A stretch of DNA of 64,000 nt. Source: Cryomorpha ignava (GTDB taxonomy: Bacteria; Bacteroidota; Bacteroidia; Flavobacteriales_D; Cryomorphaceae). Made by a program: the position numbers and the translations under genes. The stretch is from positions 94,303-158,302 of the forward strand of contig NZ_JAAGVY010000005.1 in NCBI RefSeq assembly GCF_010686655.1, in the 5' to 3' direction. The notes below the pieces were generated by a model. It did not search any database. It saw nothing but the letters and a program-made list of their open reading frames with translations, and had not been told where the DNA came from. This document shows positions 28,330 through 37,777 of the stretch, one piece after another. Within the stretch, counting starts at the first letter, position 1. Each line of letters begins with the position of its first letter.

Positions 28330-29083
28330 AATCTACTTAAGATGAGCCAATCGTAACAAACTATTAGATAAGTACTTGATGAATATCGACCAAACCAAAA
28401 AGACACCACACTGCAGCAACTCCTCGTAGTGGAAGGATTTACTGAATAGAAGGAGAAGTATGGGATTCGGTTTTAAGTATACCTGGCGTTGACTTTTAGT
28501 TCTTGGCTCTTTACCCTTGCCCTTTGACGTTGTAAAGCATCGAGTGACCTGCATGGGATTAATTTCTGAATTAAAACAACCCGAATTAAGATAGTTTGAG
28601 TGGCTGGCGGTTGAGCTTTACCTCATACACATGGCGGCTTTTGCAAAGTAATTATGAGGCGACCCCTTTATCTCCCTTTTTCGATTGAATGACGTACAAT
28701 ACGACTGGCATGGTTTGAACCGGGATAAGTGGCACAATAACTTTCGAAATTATTTTCATAGTCAATACAATCAACCCAACATTTATGGCACAACGGACAG
28801 CGAAATTAGTGGCACTGTTAGAACCGAAGTTCATATCATGACCAATCTAAAATACTGGCGAATTTACCGTTCCAAAGAAGACTCTTCCGGCCTATACGAT
28901 TCTCTCAAATCAGGATATTTATGAAGTAGCAAATGCCAAGCCCCAATCGCCGGAAGATCTAATCTAATTTGAGGCTTCGGCAACCGAAAAGTGGAAAAAT
29001 ATGGAGAGGATGTGCTTGGTATTTTGGGGGCTTTTTGTGGGGAACAATGTAAGTTACAAGATGACCCAAAACTGGAACGACAA
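28330..29083. other. Mostly non-coding region with a possible gene fragment
   Basis: I recognise no complete gene in these 750 bp. A frame at about 28970-29120 on the + strand reads VEKYGEDVLGILGAFCGEQ...DDPKLERQLRRLERI, which looks protein-like and may be the remnant of a lost gene; it has no identifiable start and runs into the 3' end of the opposing gene. The 28685-28924 frame has no recognisable features. Confidence 0.35.
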
Positions 29084-29773
29084 TTAAGAAGGCTTGAACG
29101 TATAAACCGTTCTTGTTTCTGTTAAACGTACCACCTCATCCGAATCTTCATCATGTAAGCTCAATCCCTTCTTTCTTGTTTTAAGCATTTGTATTACCTC
29201 TTTATAAGGCCACTCTATTTCTTGAAAAAAACTTTGAAACGCTCTACCATTCTTTTTAGCAGCCGCAACATGTTTGAAATTTGCCTCTACAAAAGCTTCT
29301 CCTTCTAATTTCGGCGAAACTTTCACTGCCACATCCAGATCGCCCAAAATTTCTTTATCTGTCAGGTAACTACCAAAAACTTTTAGGGTTTCTACCCGAT
29401 ACAAGTATTCCTTAGAGCCATTAACCCGTTTTGCCTTTTCAATTATTTCGGCGAGCAATAAATCCGCCTTTTGGCGACTTATCGGCGGATTGGCCGAAGC
29501 CATACCAAATCCAAACCCTTTCTCCGTCTCAGCTAAATTGTAATAGATTTCGTTATCATCGGTTTTCTTTTCCAGAATCAGGTAATTCTCATCGATCAAG
29601 CCCTCCATCACTTTACAAGCTATTGCCCGGGATTTTTTCAATCGTTTTGCAATCTTCATTTCTAGTTCTGACTTGGTATCGCCCCACAAAAGACGCTTCA
29701 TGGCAGCTTTTACCACCGCCCTGACTTCAAGAATAGGTTGACCAAATAATTTGTCTTTCGGATCTAAACGCAT
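29084..29773 (-). CDS. Winged-helix plus nucleotidyltransferase-domain protein
   Basis: Residues 1-75 of 229 look like a winged helix-turn-helix (KSELEMKIAKRLKKSRAIACKVMEGLIDENYLI). Residues 105-200 contain a minimal nucleotidyltransferase motif: FGSYLTDKEILGDLDVAV with Gly134-Ser135 and Asp145/Asp147. The third acidic residue is not obvious. Such fusions may act as antitoxin-like or regulatory nucleotidylating proteins; no HEPN partner is adjacent. The start ATG at 29773 is the first in frame. Confidence 0.65.
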   Translation of the reverse strand: MRLDPKDKLFGQPILEVRAVVKAAMKRLLWGDTKSELEMKIAKRLKKSRAIACKVMEGLIDENYLILEKKTDDNEIYYNLAETEKGFGFGMASANPPISRQKADLLLAEIIEKAKRVNGSKEYLYRVETLKVFGSYLTDKEILGDLDVAVKVSPKLEGEAFVEANFKHVAAAKKNGRAFQSFFQEIEWPYKEVIQMLKTRKKGLSLHDEDSDEVVRLTETRTVYTFKPS

Positions 29774-30597
29774 ATTTTAGATTTGTGAATTACGAGGTTT
29801 GAATTACGAATTACGAGTTTTGAATTACGAATTCCTAATTGATCATTCCTAATTCACAATTCCTAATTGATAATTGATAATTTACAATTAACCATTCATA
29901 AAAGGGCTTAAGTACACGCTAATTCCCTACAGGGTCTTGTAATTCAATTAATGATTTATTAAACGAGAATAATTTCCAGTTTCTTTCCCGTTTTCACAAC
30001 CGAATTGATGGAAGGTAGATTTTCTTCAAACCTGACATCAACCACGCTGCCACGTGTAGCGACAACCACCCCTGTACTTTTAGAAGATATCTCGTTTTCC
30101 ATTATTGGTTGTAAATTGATTGGACAATTAAATTTAAAAGCTTAAAAATTTGTGAAGTCACAGCCTTATCATCTTTTTTGATGGCCTTTTAATATCTAAA
30201 ATCCACATATTTCAATATGTAAACTTATGCATCTTTGATGAGACAATATATGACTTATGTCATGTAATCAAAGGATTAACCTTTTTTACTGTCCATTAAA
30301 ATTGAATTTATAGCAGGTATTCGCGCAAATGGAGAGATATCGTCCAGTTCGTCCCCGATTAAAAGCTATAGCTGCAGATCGACTGACACTTAAGAGCACA
30401 CAAGACATTAGGTTTGAAGAAAACCATGGCTACAGTCTCACAATTGCAGTTTTGAGTTCAGCCGTGCGATACTTTTGCAACTTGAATAACTAACTTAGCG
30501 CAGCGGTCTCACGTGGTTATTGAGCGCGGTCGAAATGCAGCGCAGCAAGTAATTGAGAATTCAGGTACGGATAGAGATCATTTTGAAATGAGACTAA
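29774..30597. other. Intergenic region with A/T-rich short repeats and one gene fragment
   Basis: The stretch 29785-29890 is a run of imperfect TTGAATTACGAATTA and CTAATTGATAATT-like repeats. The F1-beta-like fragment lies at 29959-30102. From 30103 to 30597 I see no gene or RNA. Confidence 0.5.
29959..30102 (-). pseudogene. 47-codon fragment resembling the N-terminal domain of F1-ATPase beta subunit
   Basis: From ATG at 30102 the frame reads STGVVVATRGSVVDVRFEEN and then LPSINSVVKTGKKLEIILV before TAA. The G-x-V-x-x-x-x-G-x-V-VDV-x-F pattern followed by LP-I is the start of the ATP synthase beta (or N-ATPase beta) beta-barrel domain. The nucleotide-binding and C-terminal domains are absent and no other ATPase gene is nearby. 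Remnant of an alternative ATPase operon is the simplest view; a standalone small protein is possible. Confidence 0.6.
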
Positions 30598-31362
30598 TCA
30601 AAATCCAATTTCTATCCGAACCGGACAATGATCAGACCCATAAAATTCTGATAATATCTCAACAGACTTAATTTTATCTACCAACGAATTACTCACTAAA
30701 AAGTAATCTAATCTCCAACCCACATTCCTTTCTCTCGCGTTAAACCGATATCCCCAATAAGAATAAGCCACCACATCGGGATGGTAATGCCTGAAGGAAT
30801 CTACAAATCCGGTATTTAGGAAGTTATCCATTCCATCAATTTCAACTTGTGTGTAGCCTGCCGTTTTATTGTAATTCGCTTTATCGTTTTTAATGTCAAT
30901 GGGTTGATGAGCCACATTAAAGTCGCCACAGACAATAACAGGCTTCGTTTTCTCCAAATGTTTTAAATATTTGAGAAAATCTGCATCCCATATTTTTCTG
31001 TAATCAAGCCTATCCAGTTTTTGACCGGAATTTGGAACATACAGGTTCACCAAATAGAAATCCGAAAATTCTGCACATTGCACTCTTCCCTCGTTATCGT
31101 GCTCTGCTATTCCCATGTCATTTACAATCGAAATGGGCTTAATCTTGGTCAAAATAGCGGTGCCGGAGTATCCCTTTTTCACCGCTGAATTATAATACCG
31201 GTGGTAATCGCTCATTTCTGACAACGTTTTTTCAACCTCAGCGTCCTGGGCTTTCGTTTCTTGAAGACAGATAATATCCGGGTTCATTTTATTGATATCC
31301 TCAAAAAAGTCCTTTTTAGCAATGGCCCTTATGCCATTTACGTTCCAGGTAATTATATTCAT
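30598..31362 (-). CDS. xth: Exodeoxyribonuclease III
   Basis: The 254-residue protein is a complete ExoIII/ExoA-type AP endonuclease. Motifs in order: WNVNGIRA (Asn7), CLQETK (Glu35), VNLYVPNSGQ, VCGDFNVAH and the C-terminal GSDHCPV. The protein cleaves DNA 5' to abasic sites and degrades one strand 3' to 5'. It is transcribed alone. Confidence 0.95.
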   Translation of the reverse strand: MNIITWNVNGIRAIAKKDFFEDINKMNPDIICLQETKAQDAEVEKTLSEMSDYHRYYNSAVKKGYSGTAILTKIKPISIVNDMGIAEHDNEGRVQCAEFSDFYLVNLYVPNSGQKLDRLDYRKIWDADFLKYLKHLEKTKPVIVCGDFNVAHQPIDIKNDKANYNKTAGYTQVEIDGMDNFLNTGFVDSFRHYHPDVVAYSYWGYRFNARERNVGWRLDYFLVSNSLVDKIKSVEILSEFYGSDHCPVRIEIGF

Positions 31363-31823
31363 ATCTATAGTCTATTCTTCCAATTGCGTGAATTTGCAAA
31401 TCTGTTCAAAACAGAAATAAATCTAACCTTTTTTTATTAATCTATCACTTTTTCTGCTGTAGTTGCCGTTTTGAATTAACCTTTTTGATTCTCTCAAAAA
31501 ATATCCGTGGCTAGGTTTTGGGGTTCGGCAATATGATTTAGCCCCTGAAATGGATTATGGAATACGCTTTTTGGTTCCTTTCATAAAGTTACATCAATGA
31601 TAGTGGCCAAAAAGCTTAGGAATTGTTGTCGCGAAGCTTTGGTTCCTGAGCGGTACCGAAGGATACAAGTCCTTGGTTTGCAGGTTGTATCGAGATGCGT
31701 TGCGACCGCTAGATGTGACCTAATATAATGATAGTATCAAACCTTGAAATACCTATTCTTCAGCAGAAACAATTACGTAACTTTAAAGGTTATATAATTT
31801 AAACCATCAAAAATCAACAAACT
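31363..31823. other. Intergenic region
   Basis: This 460-bp stretch separates two divergent genes. I see no credible frame or RNA. A GGTACCGAAGGATACAAG-like segment near 31655 resembles the short dispersed sequences seen in other intergenic regions. Confidence 0.4.
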
Positions 31824-32672
31824 ATGAAATTTCAAATGCTTGCTTCTGCGCTGGGCGTATTGCTATTAAGCTCCTGCGCTACCGTATATAAATGTGGCGA
31901 ACCACGTCCTGAAAAATTCAGTGCCAATAAAAAAGTAACCGCTTTGGTAGATGAACGCGACTCGCTTTGCACGACGCTCGAAGAGGTAAAGAATGAAAAT
32001 TCTGCGCTGGAAACCAATTTGGCAGAGAAAAAGGAATCTTTGGCAGCGCTTGAATCGGAATACAATAATTTGAAAGCTAAAAGTTCGCAAACAGCTGAAG
32101 AGTTAAGTGCCGAATTGGTTAACAGAGCACGAATGCTGTCAGAACGTGAAGCACGCATCAATGAAATGCAGTCAGAAATTGCACGCCGCGATTCCATCAC
32201 CGCCAGGCTAAACAACATTCTTCGTGATGCTTTGCTTGGCTTTAAAGACGACGAGCTTACGCTAGAAGTGAAAAACGGGAAAGTATATGTGTCAATGACA
32301 GATAAATTGCTTTTCAAATCGGGAAGTGCAGCAGTAGAAGAAAAAGGTAAAGAAGCGATTGAAGCACTTGGAAATGTATTGGCCAAAAATCCAGATATTG
32401 ATGTATTGATTGAAGGGCATACCGATAACGTGCCAATTAAAACAGCTTCATACAAAGACAATTGGGATTTGAGCGTTGCCCGCGCCACGTCTATTGTTCG
32501 CTTGTTAGCAGACAAGCACGACCTAGATGAGAAACGCCTTACTGCAGCTGGACGCGGCGAGTTTCAGCCACGCGCCACAAACGATACCCAAGATGGTCGT
32601 GCTCAAAACCGACGTACTGAAATTATCCTTTCTCCAAAACTGGATGAATTGATGAATTTATTGGGGCAGTAA
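31824..32672 (+). CDS. OmpA-family outer-membrane lipoprotein
   Basis: The 282-residue protein has a lipoprotein signal ending LLLSSC with lipidated Cys18. A long coiled coil follows (about 40-130, rich in Glu, Lys, Ser), then a C-terminal OmpA peptidoglycan-binding domain: LLFKSGSAAVEEKGKEAI, VLIEGHTDNVPIK, WDLSVARAT, AAGRGEFQPRATNDTQDGRAQNRRTEI. It probably tethers the outer membrane to peptidoglycan. A rho-independent terminator follows 31 bp after the stop. Confidence 0.92.
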   Translation: MKFQMLASALGVLLLSSCATVYKCGEPRPEKFSANKKVTALVDERDSLCTTLEEVKNENSALETNLAEKKESLAALESEYNNLKAKSSQTAEELSAELVNRARMLSEREARINEMQSEIARRDSITARLNNILRDALLGFKDDELTLEVKNGKVYVSMTDKLLFKSGSAAVEEKGKEAIEALGNVLAKNPDIDVLIEGHTDNVPIKTASYKDNWDLSVARATSIVRLLADKHDLDEKRLTAAGRGEFQPRATNDTQDGRAQNRRTEIILSPKLDELMNLLGQ

Positions 32673-32703
32673 TAAGATCTTCTACATTTGTAAAATGTAT
32701 TTT

Positions 32704-32737
32704 AAAACCCGCTCTTTGACTTAAGGAGTGGGTTTTT
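32704..32737 (+). terminator. Rho-independent terminator after the OmpA lipoprotein gene
   Basis: AAAACCCGCTC and GAGTGGGTTTT pair (one G-T) around a TTTGACTTAAG loop and run into a T tract. Confidence 0.85.
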
Positions 32738-32805
32738 CTATACCCTAAAATCAATTTAAAAATTCAACCTATCTTGAGCAAAATTTTCTTTCCTTTTCTC
32801 TGATT

Positions 32806-33882
32806 ATGAAATACATTCTAACTTCTCTACTCTCGCTCACTGTTCTTTTAAGTTTTGGTCAATCGCTTCAAACTGTTGAAAGTGTAGAATATGATCATGA
32901 AAATCAGCGGTTTCTAGTTTCTAATGGAAATTCTATTATTGCTATCGATCAATCTACTGGGGAACTCTCCTATTTTGGAAATGCCACGGCATCATATGGT
33001 ATGGAAATTATGAACGGTAATCTTTTTGCCATCAGCGATGGACTTATTCAGGGCTTTGATCTGGCAAGTGGTGGTGAATCAATGAGCCTGTCAATTCCTG
33101 GTTCAGGATTCTTAAATGGAATGGCTTCTAATGGAGAATCAACCATATGGGTTACCGATTTTAGCAACGACCGCATTTACGAAATTGACGTTTCTGATTT
33201 GCAAAATCCCACTTGGGAAATAGTAGTAAGCAATACCAATTCGACGCCAAATGGAATAGTTTATGACGACCAAAACAATAGATTGGTATTTGTAAACTGG
33301 GGAAATAATGCGCCTGTAAAAGCTGTTGATTTAGCCGATTACTCCGTCTCTACTCTTACAGATACAAATCTGGGCAACTGTGACGGGATTGACAATGACT
33401 CTGAAAATAACTTCTACGTTAGTTCCTGGTCGCCGTTGCGCATCAGCAAGTTCAACTCAACATTTTCAGGCACACCTGAAACGATTATTGCTCCAGGCAT
33501 CTCTAATCCGGCAGATATTTGCTATGCCAAGCAAATTGATACACTAGCCATTCCCAACAGTGGAAACAACACGGTGACATTTATTGGGTTCGACACAGCA
33601 GTAGGCATTGAAAAAGTAAATTCTTCACTGTTCAACTTTCAGATTTTTGGAAACCCTGTAACTGAGCAATCTTATTTGTCTTTCAACTGTGAAAAGTCAT
33701 CTGATGTGACTTTAAATCTTGTTGACATCAACGGTAAAATTATTGAGACATTAATTAGCAATCAACGAATTATAGGCCAATATAAAGTTCTACTTAACGG
33801 AATTGACTTTGATAAGGGAATTTACTTTGCTACACTTCAAATTGACCAAATTACAACGGTTAAAAAGCTTATTTACGATTGA
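32806..33882 (+). CDS. T9SS-secreted beta-propeller protein (SMP-30/NHL-like)
   Basis: The 358-residue protein has a signal peptide (MKYILTSLLSLTVLLSFGQ), then a repeat-containing beta-propeller with blades such as GNSIIAIDQSTGELSYFG, STIWVTDFSNDRIYEIDVSD, and NRLVFVNWGNNAPVKAVDLAD. The C-terminal about 80 residues form a T9SS type A sorting domain (DVTLNLVDINGKIIETL ... KGIYFATLQIDQITTVKKLIYD). It is predicted to be secreted or surface-anchored. The ligand or enzyme activity, if any, is unknown. Confidence 0.85.
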   Translation: MKYILTSLLSLTVLLSFGQSLQTVESVEYDHENQRFLVSNGNSIIAIDQSTGELSYFGNATASYGMEIMNGNLFAISDGLIQGFDLASGGESMSLSIPGSGFLNGMASNGESTIWVTDFSNDRIYEIDVSDLQNPTWEIVVSNTNSTPNGIVYDDQNNRLVFVNWGNNAPVKAVDLADYSVSTLTDTNLGNCDGIDNDSENNFYVSSWSPLRISKFNSTFSGTPETIIAPGISNPADICYAKQIDTLAIPNSGNNTVTFIGFDTAVGIEKVNSSLFNFQIFGNPVTEQSYLSFNCEKSSDVTLNLVDINGKIIETLISNQRIIGQYKVLLNGIDFDKGIYFATLQIDQITTVKKLIYD

Positions 33883-33960
33883 GACTGCTATAAAAATTTA
33901 GGAATTCAAATAGGGGAAATAATTAATCCTCTAATCGTGGCTTTCCCCTTTTCAACTCTG

Positions 33961-33968
33961 TATCTTTG
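33961..33968 (+). promoter_or_regulatory. TATCTTTG, -7 box candidate very close to the M16 peptidase start
   Basis: The octamer matches TAnnTTTG and ends 8 bp before the ATG at 33977, which would give a very short 5' leader. No good -33 TTTG is evident. Confidence 0.35.
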
Positions 33969-33976
33969 CCTCTTCT

Positions 33977-35200
33977 ATGGAATTTTTGCAACATACGCTC
34001 TCAAACGGAATACGACTCGTACTCAAGCCAACATCAAATAGTCAGACCGCTCATTTTGGACTAACAGTAAATGCAGGGTCGAGGGATGAGCTTGACAATG
34101 AACAAGGGCTGGCTCACTTTATTGAGCACTGCCTTTTTAAAGGCACAAAACGGCGCAAAGCTTTTCACATTCTTAACCGCATGGATAGCGTTGGCGCCGA
34201 GCTCAATGCATATACAACTAAAGAAGAAACAGTGATTTACGCATCCTTCCTAAAAACGCATTTTGAGCGCGCAGTGGAAGCTATAGCTGATATTGCGCTC
34301 AATTCTATATTTCCTGAAAAGGAAATTGCAAAAGAAAAAGATGTAATTCTCGACGAAATTTTGAGCTATCAGGACAGCCCGTCTGAATTGATTTTTGACG
34401 ATTTTGAAGAACTCGTTTTTAAGAACCATCCCATAGGTCGTAATATTCTAGGTACCGAAGAAAGTGTAAAAGCGCTCTCCAAAGAAAATATCCTGGATTT
34501 TTTAAGTCGCCGCTACAAAACATCTGAAATGGTTTTGAGCGCCGTGGGAAATATCGATTTCAAGAAGTTTATTCGCCTTGCAGAAAAATATTTTGGAGAA
34601 ATACCCGAGTCGAGCGCCGCTCTGCCGCGAAAACCAGTGACAGAGATTCAAACAGAAAGAAAGCTGGTAGAAATGGACACCTTTCAAGCGCATCTCATAA
34701 TGGGGGGCGAAGCTTATGCGAATGACCACAAAATGCGCACGGCTACTGTATTAATGAACAACTATCTGGGTGGTCCCGCAATGAATTCGCGCCTTAATAT
34801 GAATATTCGCGAACGCCATGGTATAGCTTACAATATTGAATCTGGATATCAACCCTATACCGATTCCGGAATTTTTTCTATTTACCTCGGCACCGACAAG
34901 AAACTGATTGAGAAAAGTGAAAAACTGGTTCTCAAAGAATTAAAAAATCTTAGAAATACTGCGCTCACCTCTACAGCCTTACACCGTACAAAATTACAGT
35001 TCAAAGGTCAGTTTGCATTGGCACAGGAAGGAGGAGTGAATATGATGCTCGCTCTAGGCAAAAGCATTATCTCTCGCGATGAAGTAATTTCGACAGTAGA
35101 CCTTATGCAAAAACTAGACGCAGTAAGTACAAAGGACATCTTAGAAGTAGCTAATGAAATACTTGATAGCGAAAAGATGAGCGTTTTGATTTATGGATGA
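33977..35200 (+). CDS. M16-family zinc metallopeptidase
   Basis: The 407-residue protein is of the processing-peptidase type. The inverted zinc motif HFIEH lies at His47, Glu50, His51 (GLAHFIEHCLFKGTKRR), and the second part of the metal site is in EKDVILDEILSYQDSP. The C-terminal half has the non-catalytic M16C domain (NIRERHGIAYNIESGYQPY). It probably degrades or processes peptides in the cytoplasm; no signal peptide is visible. It is transcribed alone. Confidence 0.92.
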   Translation: MEFLQHTLSNGIRLVLKPTSNSQTAHFGLTVNAGSRDELDNEQGLAHFIEHCLFKGTKRRKAFHILNRMDSVGAELNAYTTKEETVIYASFLKTHFERAVEAIADIALNSIFPEKEIAKEKDVILDEILSYQDSPSELIFDDFEELVFKNHPIGRNILGTEESVKALSKENILDFLSRRYKTSEMVLSAVGNIDFKKFIRLAEKYFGEIPESSAALPRKPVTEIQTERKLVEMDTFQAHLIMGGEAYANDHKMRTATVLMNNYLGGPAMNSRLNMNIRERHGIAYNIESGYQPYTDSGIFSIYLGTDKKLIEKSEKLVLKELKNLRNTALTSTALHRTKLQFKGQFALAQEGGVNMMLALGKSIISRDEVISTVDLMQKLDAVSTKDILEVANEILDSEKMSVLIYG

Positions 35201-35226
35201 TTCTTCAATGGGCAATTGACAAGAAG

Positions 35227-35268
35227 CAATAGGCAATAGGCAATAGGCAATAGGCAATAGGCAATAGG
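35227..35268. repeat. Heptanucleotide tandem repeat (CAATAGG)6
   Basis: Six perfect copies of CAATAGG stand in the non-coding gap between the convergent M16 and cdd genes. Such tracts vary in copy number by slippage. Confidence 0.95.
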
Positions 35269-35462
35269 CAAAATTAATACTTCATGTGAGTTCGACGAGT
35301 TTAGCCGAGAATGTTTCAGAAATATGTTGAATGGGGAGTTCACAATCTCAACATTAGGTAGATTGATCTTTCAGTTAGATAATAGAATATTTGTCAATAA
35401 AAGAGTGATTGCGTCTGATTTCCGGTTAAATCACAAAATGTAAAAGCGTCGTATCTCAAACC

Positions 35463-35954
35463 CTATTTCTTTGATAATCCGGCATCATAAAAAGCCAGTG
35501 GAAGCAAGGCGTGTGCATTATCTGTAATAAAAATAGAGCCAGATGGTGAGCCGGTAATAATCTTTATCGGTTCGTTTTGAATGCGCTCGTATTCAACCAT
35601 TACCTGCCGACATCCACCGCAAGGTGAAATAGTCATATCTTCATCAGCTGATATCGGTTTTGCTACAACAGCCAATATCTTCACAGGCACCCCCGGATAA
35701 TTTGCGGAAGCAGAAAAAAGAGCTACCCGCTCGGCACAAAGTCCGCTGGGATAAGCCATATTTTCCTGATTGTTGCCTTTTACAATTTCTCCATTAGCCA
35801 AAAGCAGCGCACAACCGACTTTAAACTGGCTGTAAGGCGCATATGCATTGCCCATTGCTTCAATAGCAAGATGAAACAATTGCTTCTCTTCCTTTGCGAG
35901 TTCATCGACCGATTGAGCCTGATGATATGCTATTTTAACTTCTTTCTTTTCCAA
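35463..35954 (-). CDS. cdd: Cytidine deaminase
   Basis: The 163-residue protein is a homotetrameric-type cytidine deaminase. Zinc and catalytic residues are Cys73 and Glu75 (LCAERVALF), Cys112 and Cys115 (SPCGGCRQV). The substrate-binding YAPYSQFKVG segment is at 38-47. It salvages pyrimidines by deaminating cytidine and deoxycytidine. It is the last gene of the porU-porV-ispF-cdd cluster, 32 bp after ispF. Confidence 0.96.
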   Translation of the reverse strand: MEKKEVKIAYHQAQSVDELAKEEKQLFHLAIEAMGNAYAPYSQFKVGCALLLANGEIVKGNNQENMAYPSGLCAERVALFSASANYPGVPVKILAVVAKPISADEDMTISPCGGCRQVMVEYERIQNEPIKIITGSPSGSIFITDNAHALLPLAFYDAGLSKK

Positions 35955-35986
35955 ATCTGACGACCAATGTAATAAAACGATGGAGA

Positions 35987-36463
35987 TTACCCACTAATAA
36001 GGCATACACAATATGCACTCACTCCTTCTTCACGACCTACATAACCCAATTCTTCGGTTGTAGTGGCTTTAATAGAAATGGCATCAATGTCCGTTTCCAG
36101 AATACCGGCTATAATGGCCTTCATTTCGGGAATAAAAGGATTAACTTTTGGTTTTTGCAAGCAAATTGTGCAATCGATATTCGAAACCGAGTACCCTTTT
36201 TCAGAAACGAGTTCTATCGTTTTCTTTAACAATAGCTTGCTATCAACGCCTTTTAAAGCCGAATCTGTATCGGGAAATTGAAAACCAATATCGCGGAGAT
36301 TTGCCGCACCAAGCAAGGCATCGCAAATAACATGAAGCAATACATCGGCATCTGAATGTCCAAAAGCACCTTTTGTGTGCGGGAGGGTTAGCCCACCCAA
36401 GACAAAAGGATGATTATCTCTGAGCTGATGTACATCAAACCCAAAGCCAACTCTTATTTTCAT
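35987..36463 (-). CDS. ispF: 2-C-methyl-D-erythritol 2,4-cyclodiphosphate synthase
   Basis: The 158-residue protein has all IspF signatures: GFGFDVHQL with zinc ligands Asp10 and His12, FGHSDADVLLHVICDALLGAA with His44, and IKATTTEELGYVGREEG. It makes the cyclic diphosphate in the MEP isoprenoid pathway. It starts 5 bp after the porV stop, so it is probably co-transcribed with the T9SS genes. Confidence 0.97.
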   Translation of the reverse strand: MKIRVGFGFDVHQLRDNHPFVLGGLTLPHTKGAFGHSDADVLLHVICDALLGAANLRDIGFQFPDTDSALKGVDSKLLLKKTIELVSEKGYSVSNIDCTICLQKPKVNPFIPEMKAIIAGILETDIDAISIKATTTEELGYVGREEGVSAYCVCLISG

Positions 36464-36468
36464 GTAAA

Positions 36469-37725
36469 TTAATTAGCAGCTTGCACTTTAGAATTTCCTT
36501 TATCGAAACGCATGCTCAGTGTAAAGCGCAACGTATTAGCCAAAGGATTTTGCTGACGTGTAGCAATCAAATAAGATAAATCAAGGCCAAATACATTGTA
36601 CCGGAAACCGGCACCAATGGTAAAATATTGTCGATTTCCTTTCGTAGGGTGTTCGTAAAAGTATCCACCACGCACCGCAAATTGATCGGCATACCAATAT
36701 TCCATACCAACAGAATGGTTTATTTCGCGTAGTTCTTCTCTAAGTACACTCCCCTTTTTCACTGTAAGTTGGCCATCTATTACTTCAGAATTTCCCTGTT
36801 CATCATATACTGGAGTACCGGGAGCATCATTAAACGACCCGAACATACCTGCTGCAACACCGACATCGGGATCGCGACCTGCAATGATTTGCGTCGGATT
36901 TGTTTGATCGTAGATGGGCGGTGTTGGCACTAATAGTTTATTTGCGTCATATACAAAAGAAATGCTGTTGTATTGATCCAAATCGATAGTAAGCGCTGTA
37001 CCCAGGCGAAGATTAGCCGGAAGGAAATCGCGCTGCGAGGTATTCGTATAAGAAATCTTATTACCAATATTCGAAATCACCATTCCAAAAGCCAGCTCTC
37101 CATCTTTATCGCCAAATGAAATATCGTCATTCTTATAATATCCGGCAATATCTACAGCAAATGCATTAGCAGCTTTTGAATCTGCACCGCTCACACCTAC
37201 TCCACCAGTAAGATTAGAATTAATCCATCGGGCAGTGATGCCACCAGAGAATCTATTCGATAGTTGGAGAGAATAGCTCACATCAAGAGCAAACTCTGCC
37301 GGCCGGAATGGACGTATTACCTGGCCGTTATTATCTGTGAAAGTAATATCGCCCAGCGTAAAATATCTAAGACTCGCGCCGACAGCTGAGGTTTTATTCA
37401 ATTTCATAAACCACGATAAATAGGCCAAATTCATATCATCAACCAGCTTTCGCAGCCATGGGCTGTAAGAAAGTGAAATCTGCATCTGATCGTCTGAAAA
37501 CGCCAGTTTTGATGGGTTCCAGTGCTGTGCGTTGGCATCTGAAGACACGGCTACGCCTGCGTCGCCCATAGCTCCCGAGCGGGAATCAGGACTAATCAAC
37601 AAAAACGGAACTGCCGTTGTAATAGCATTTAGTTCATCTTCATCATTGCGTCCGCTAACGCTTTGAGCAGTTGCCATCATTTGAAGTCCAAATGCGGCAG
37701 TTAAAATTAAAAATATCTTTTTCAT
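36469..37725 (-). CDS. porV: Type IX secretion outer-membrane protein PorV
   Basis: About 418 residues from the ATG at 37725, chosen because it opens directly with a signal peptide (MKKIFLILTAAFGLQMMATAQ); an upstream ATG at 37773 adds 16 residues with no signal character. The sequence has the PorV/LptO beta-barrel pattern: AVPFLLISPDSRSGAMGDAGVA, HWNPSKLAF, and the C-terminal YFTIGAGFRYNVFGLDLSYLIAT. PorV shuttles T9SS cargo from the translocon to the PorU sortase. It lies 52 bp after porU. Confidence 0.94.
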   Translation of the reverse strand: MKKIFLILTAAFGLQMMATAQSVSGRNDEDELNAITTAVPFLLISPDSRSGAMGDAGVAVSSDANAQHWNPSKLAFSDDQMQISLSYSPWLRKLVDDMNLAYLSWFMKLNKTSAVGASLRYFTLGDITFTDNNGQVIRPFRPAEFALDVSYSLQLSNRFSGGITARWINSNLTGGVGVSGADSKAANAFAVDIAGYYKNDDISFGDKDGELAFGMVISNIGNKISYTNTSQRDFLPANLRLGTALTIDLDQYNSISFVYDANKLLVPTPPIYDQTNPTQIIAGRDPDVGVAAGMFGSFNDAPGTPVYDEQGNSEVIDGQLTVKKGSVLREELREINHSVGMEYWYADQFAVRGGYFYEHPTKGNRQYFTIGAGFRYNVFGLDLSYLIATRQQNPLANTLRFTLSMRFDKGNSKVQAAN

Positions 37726-37777
37726 GCAATTTTTCTTGCGAGGTACAAATATAAGTAAATGATCTTTGTTCATGCGC

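Noticed and set aside
28685..28924. 79-residue + frame as a gene
   Set aside because: No domain, no neighbour link and no promoter; kept only as part of the non-coding description.
31832..32515. 227-residue minus frame
   Set aside because: It is a shadow of the OmpA lipoprotein gene and very rich in Ser and Leu.
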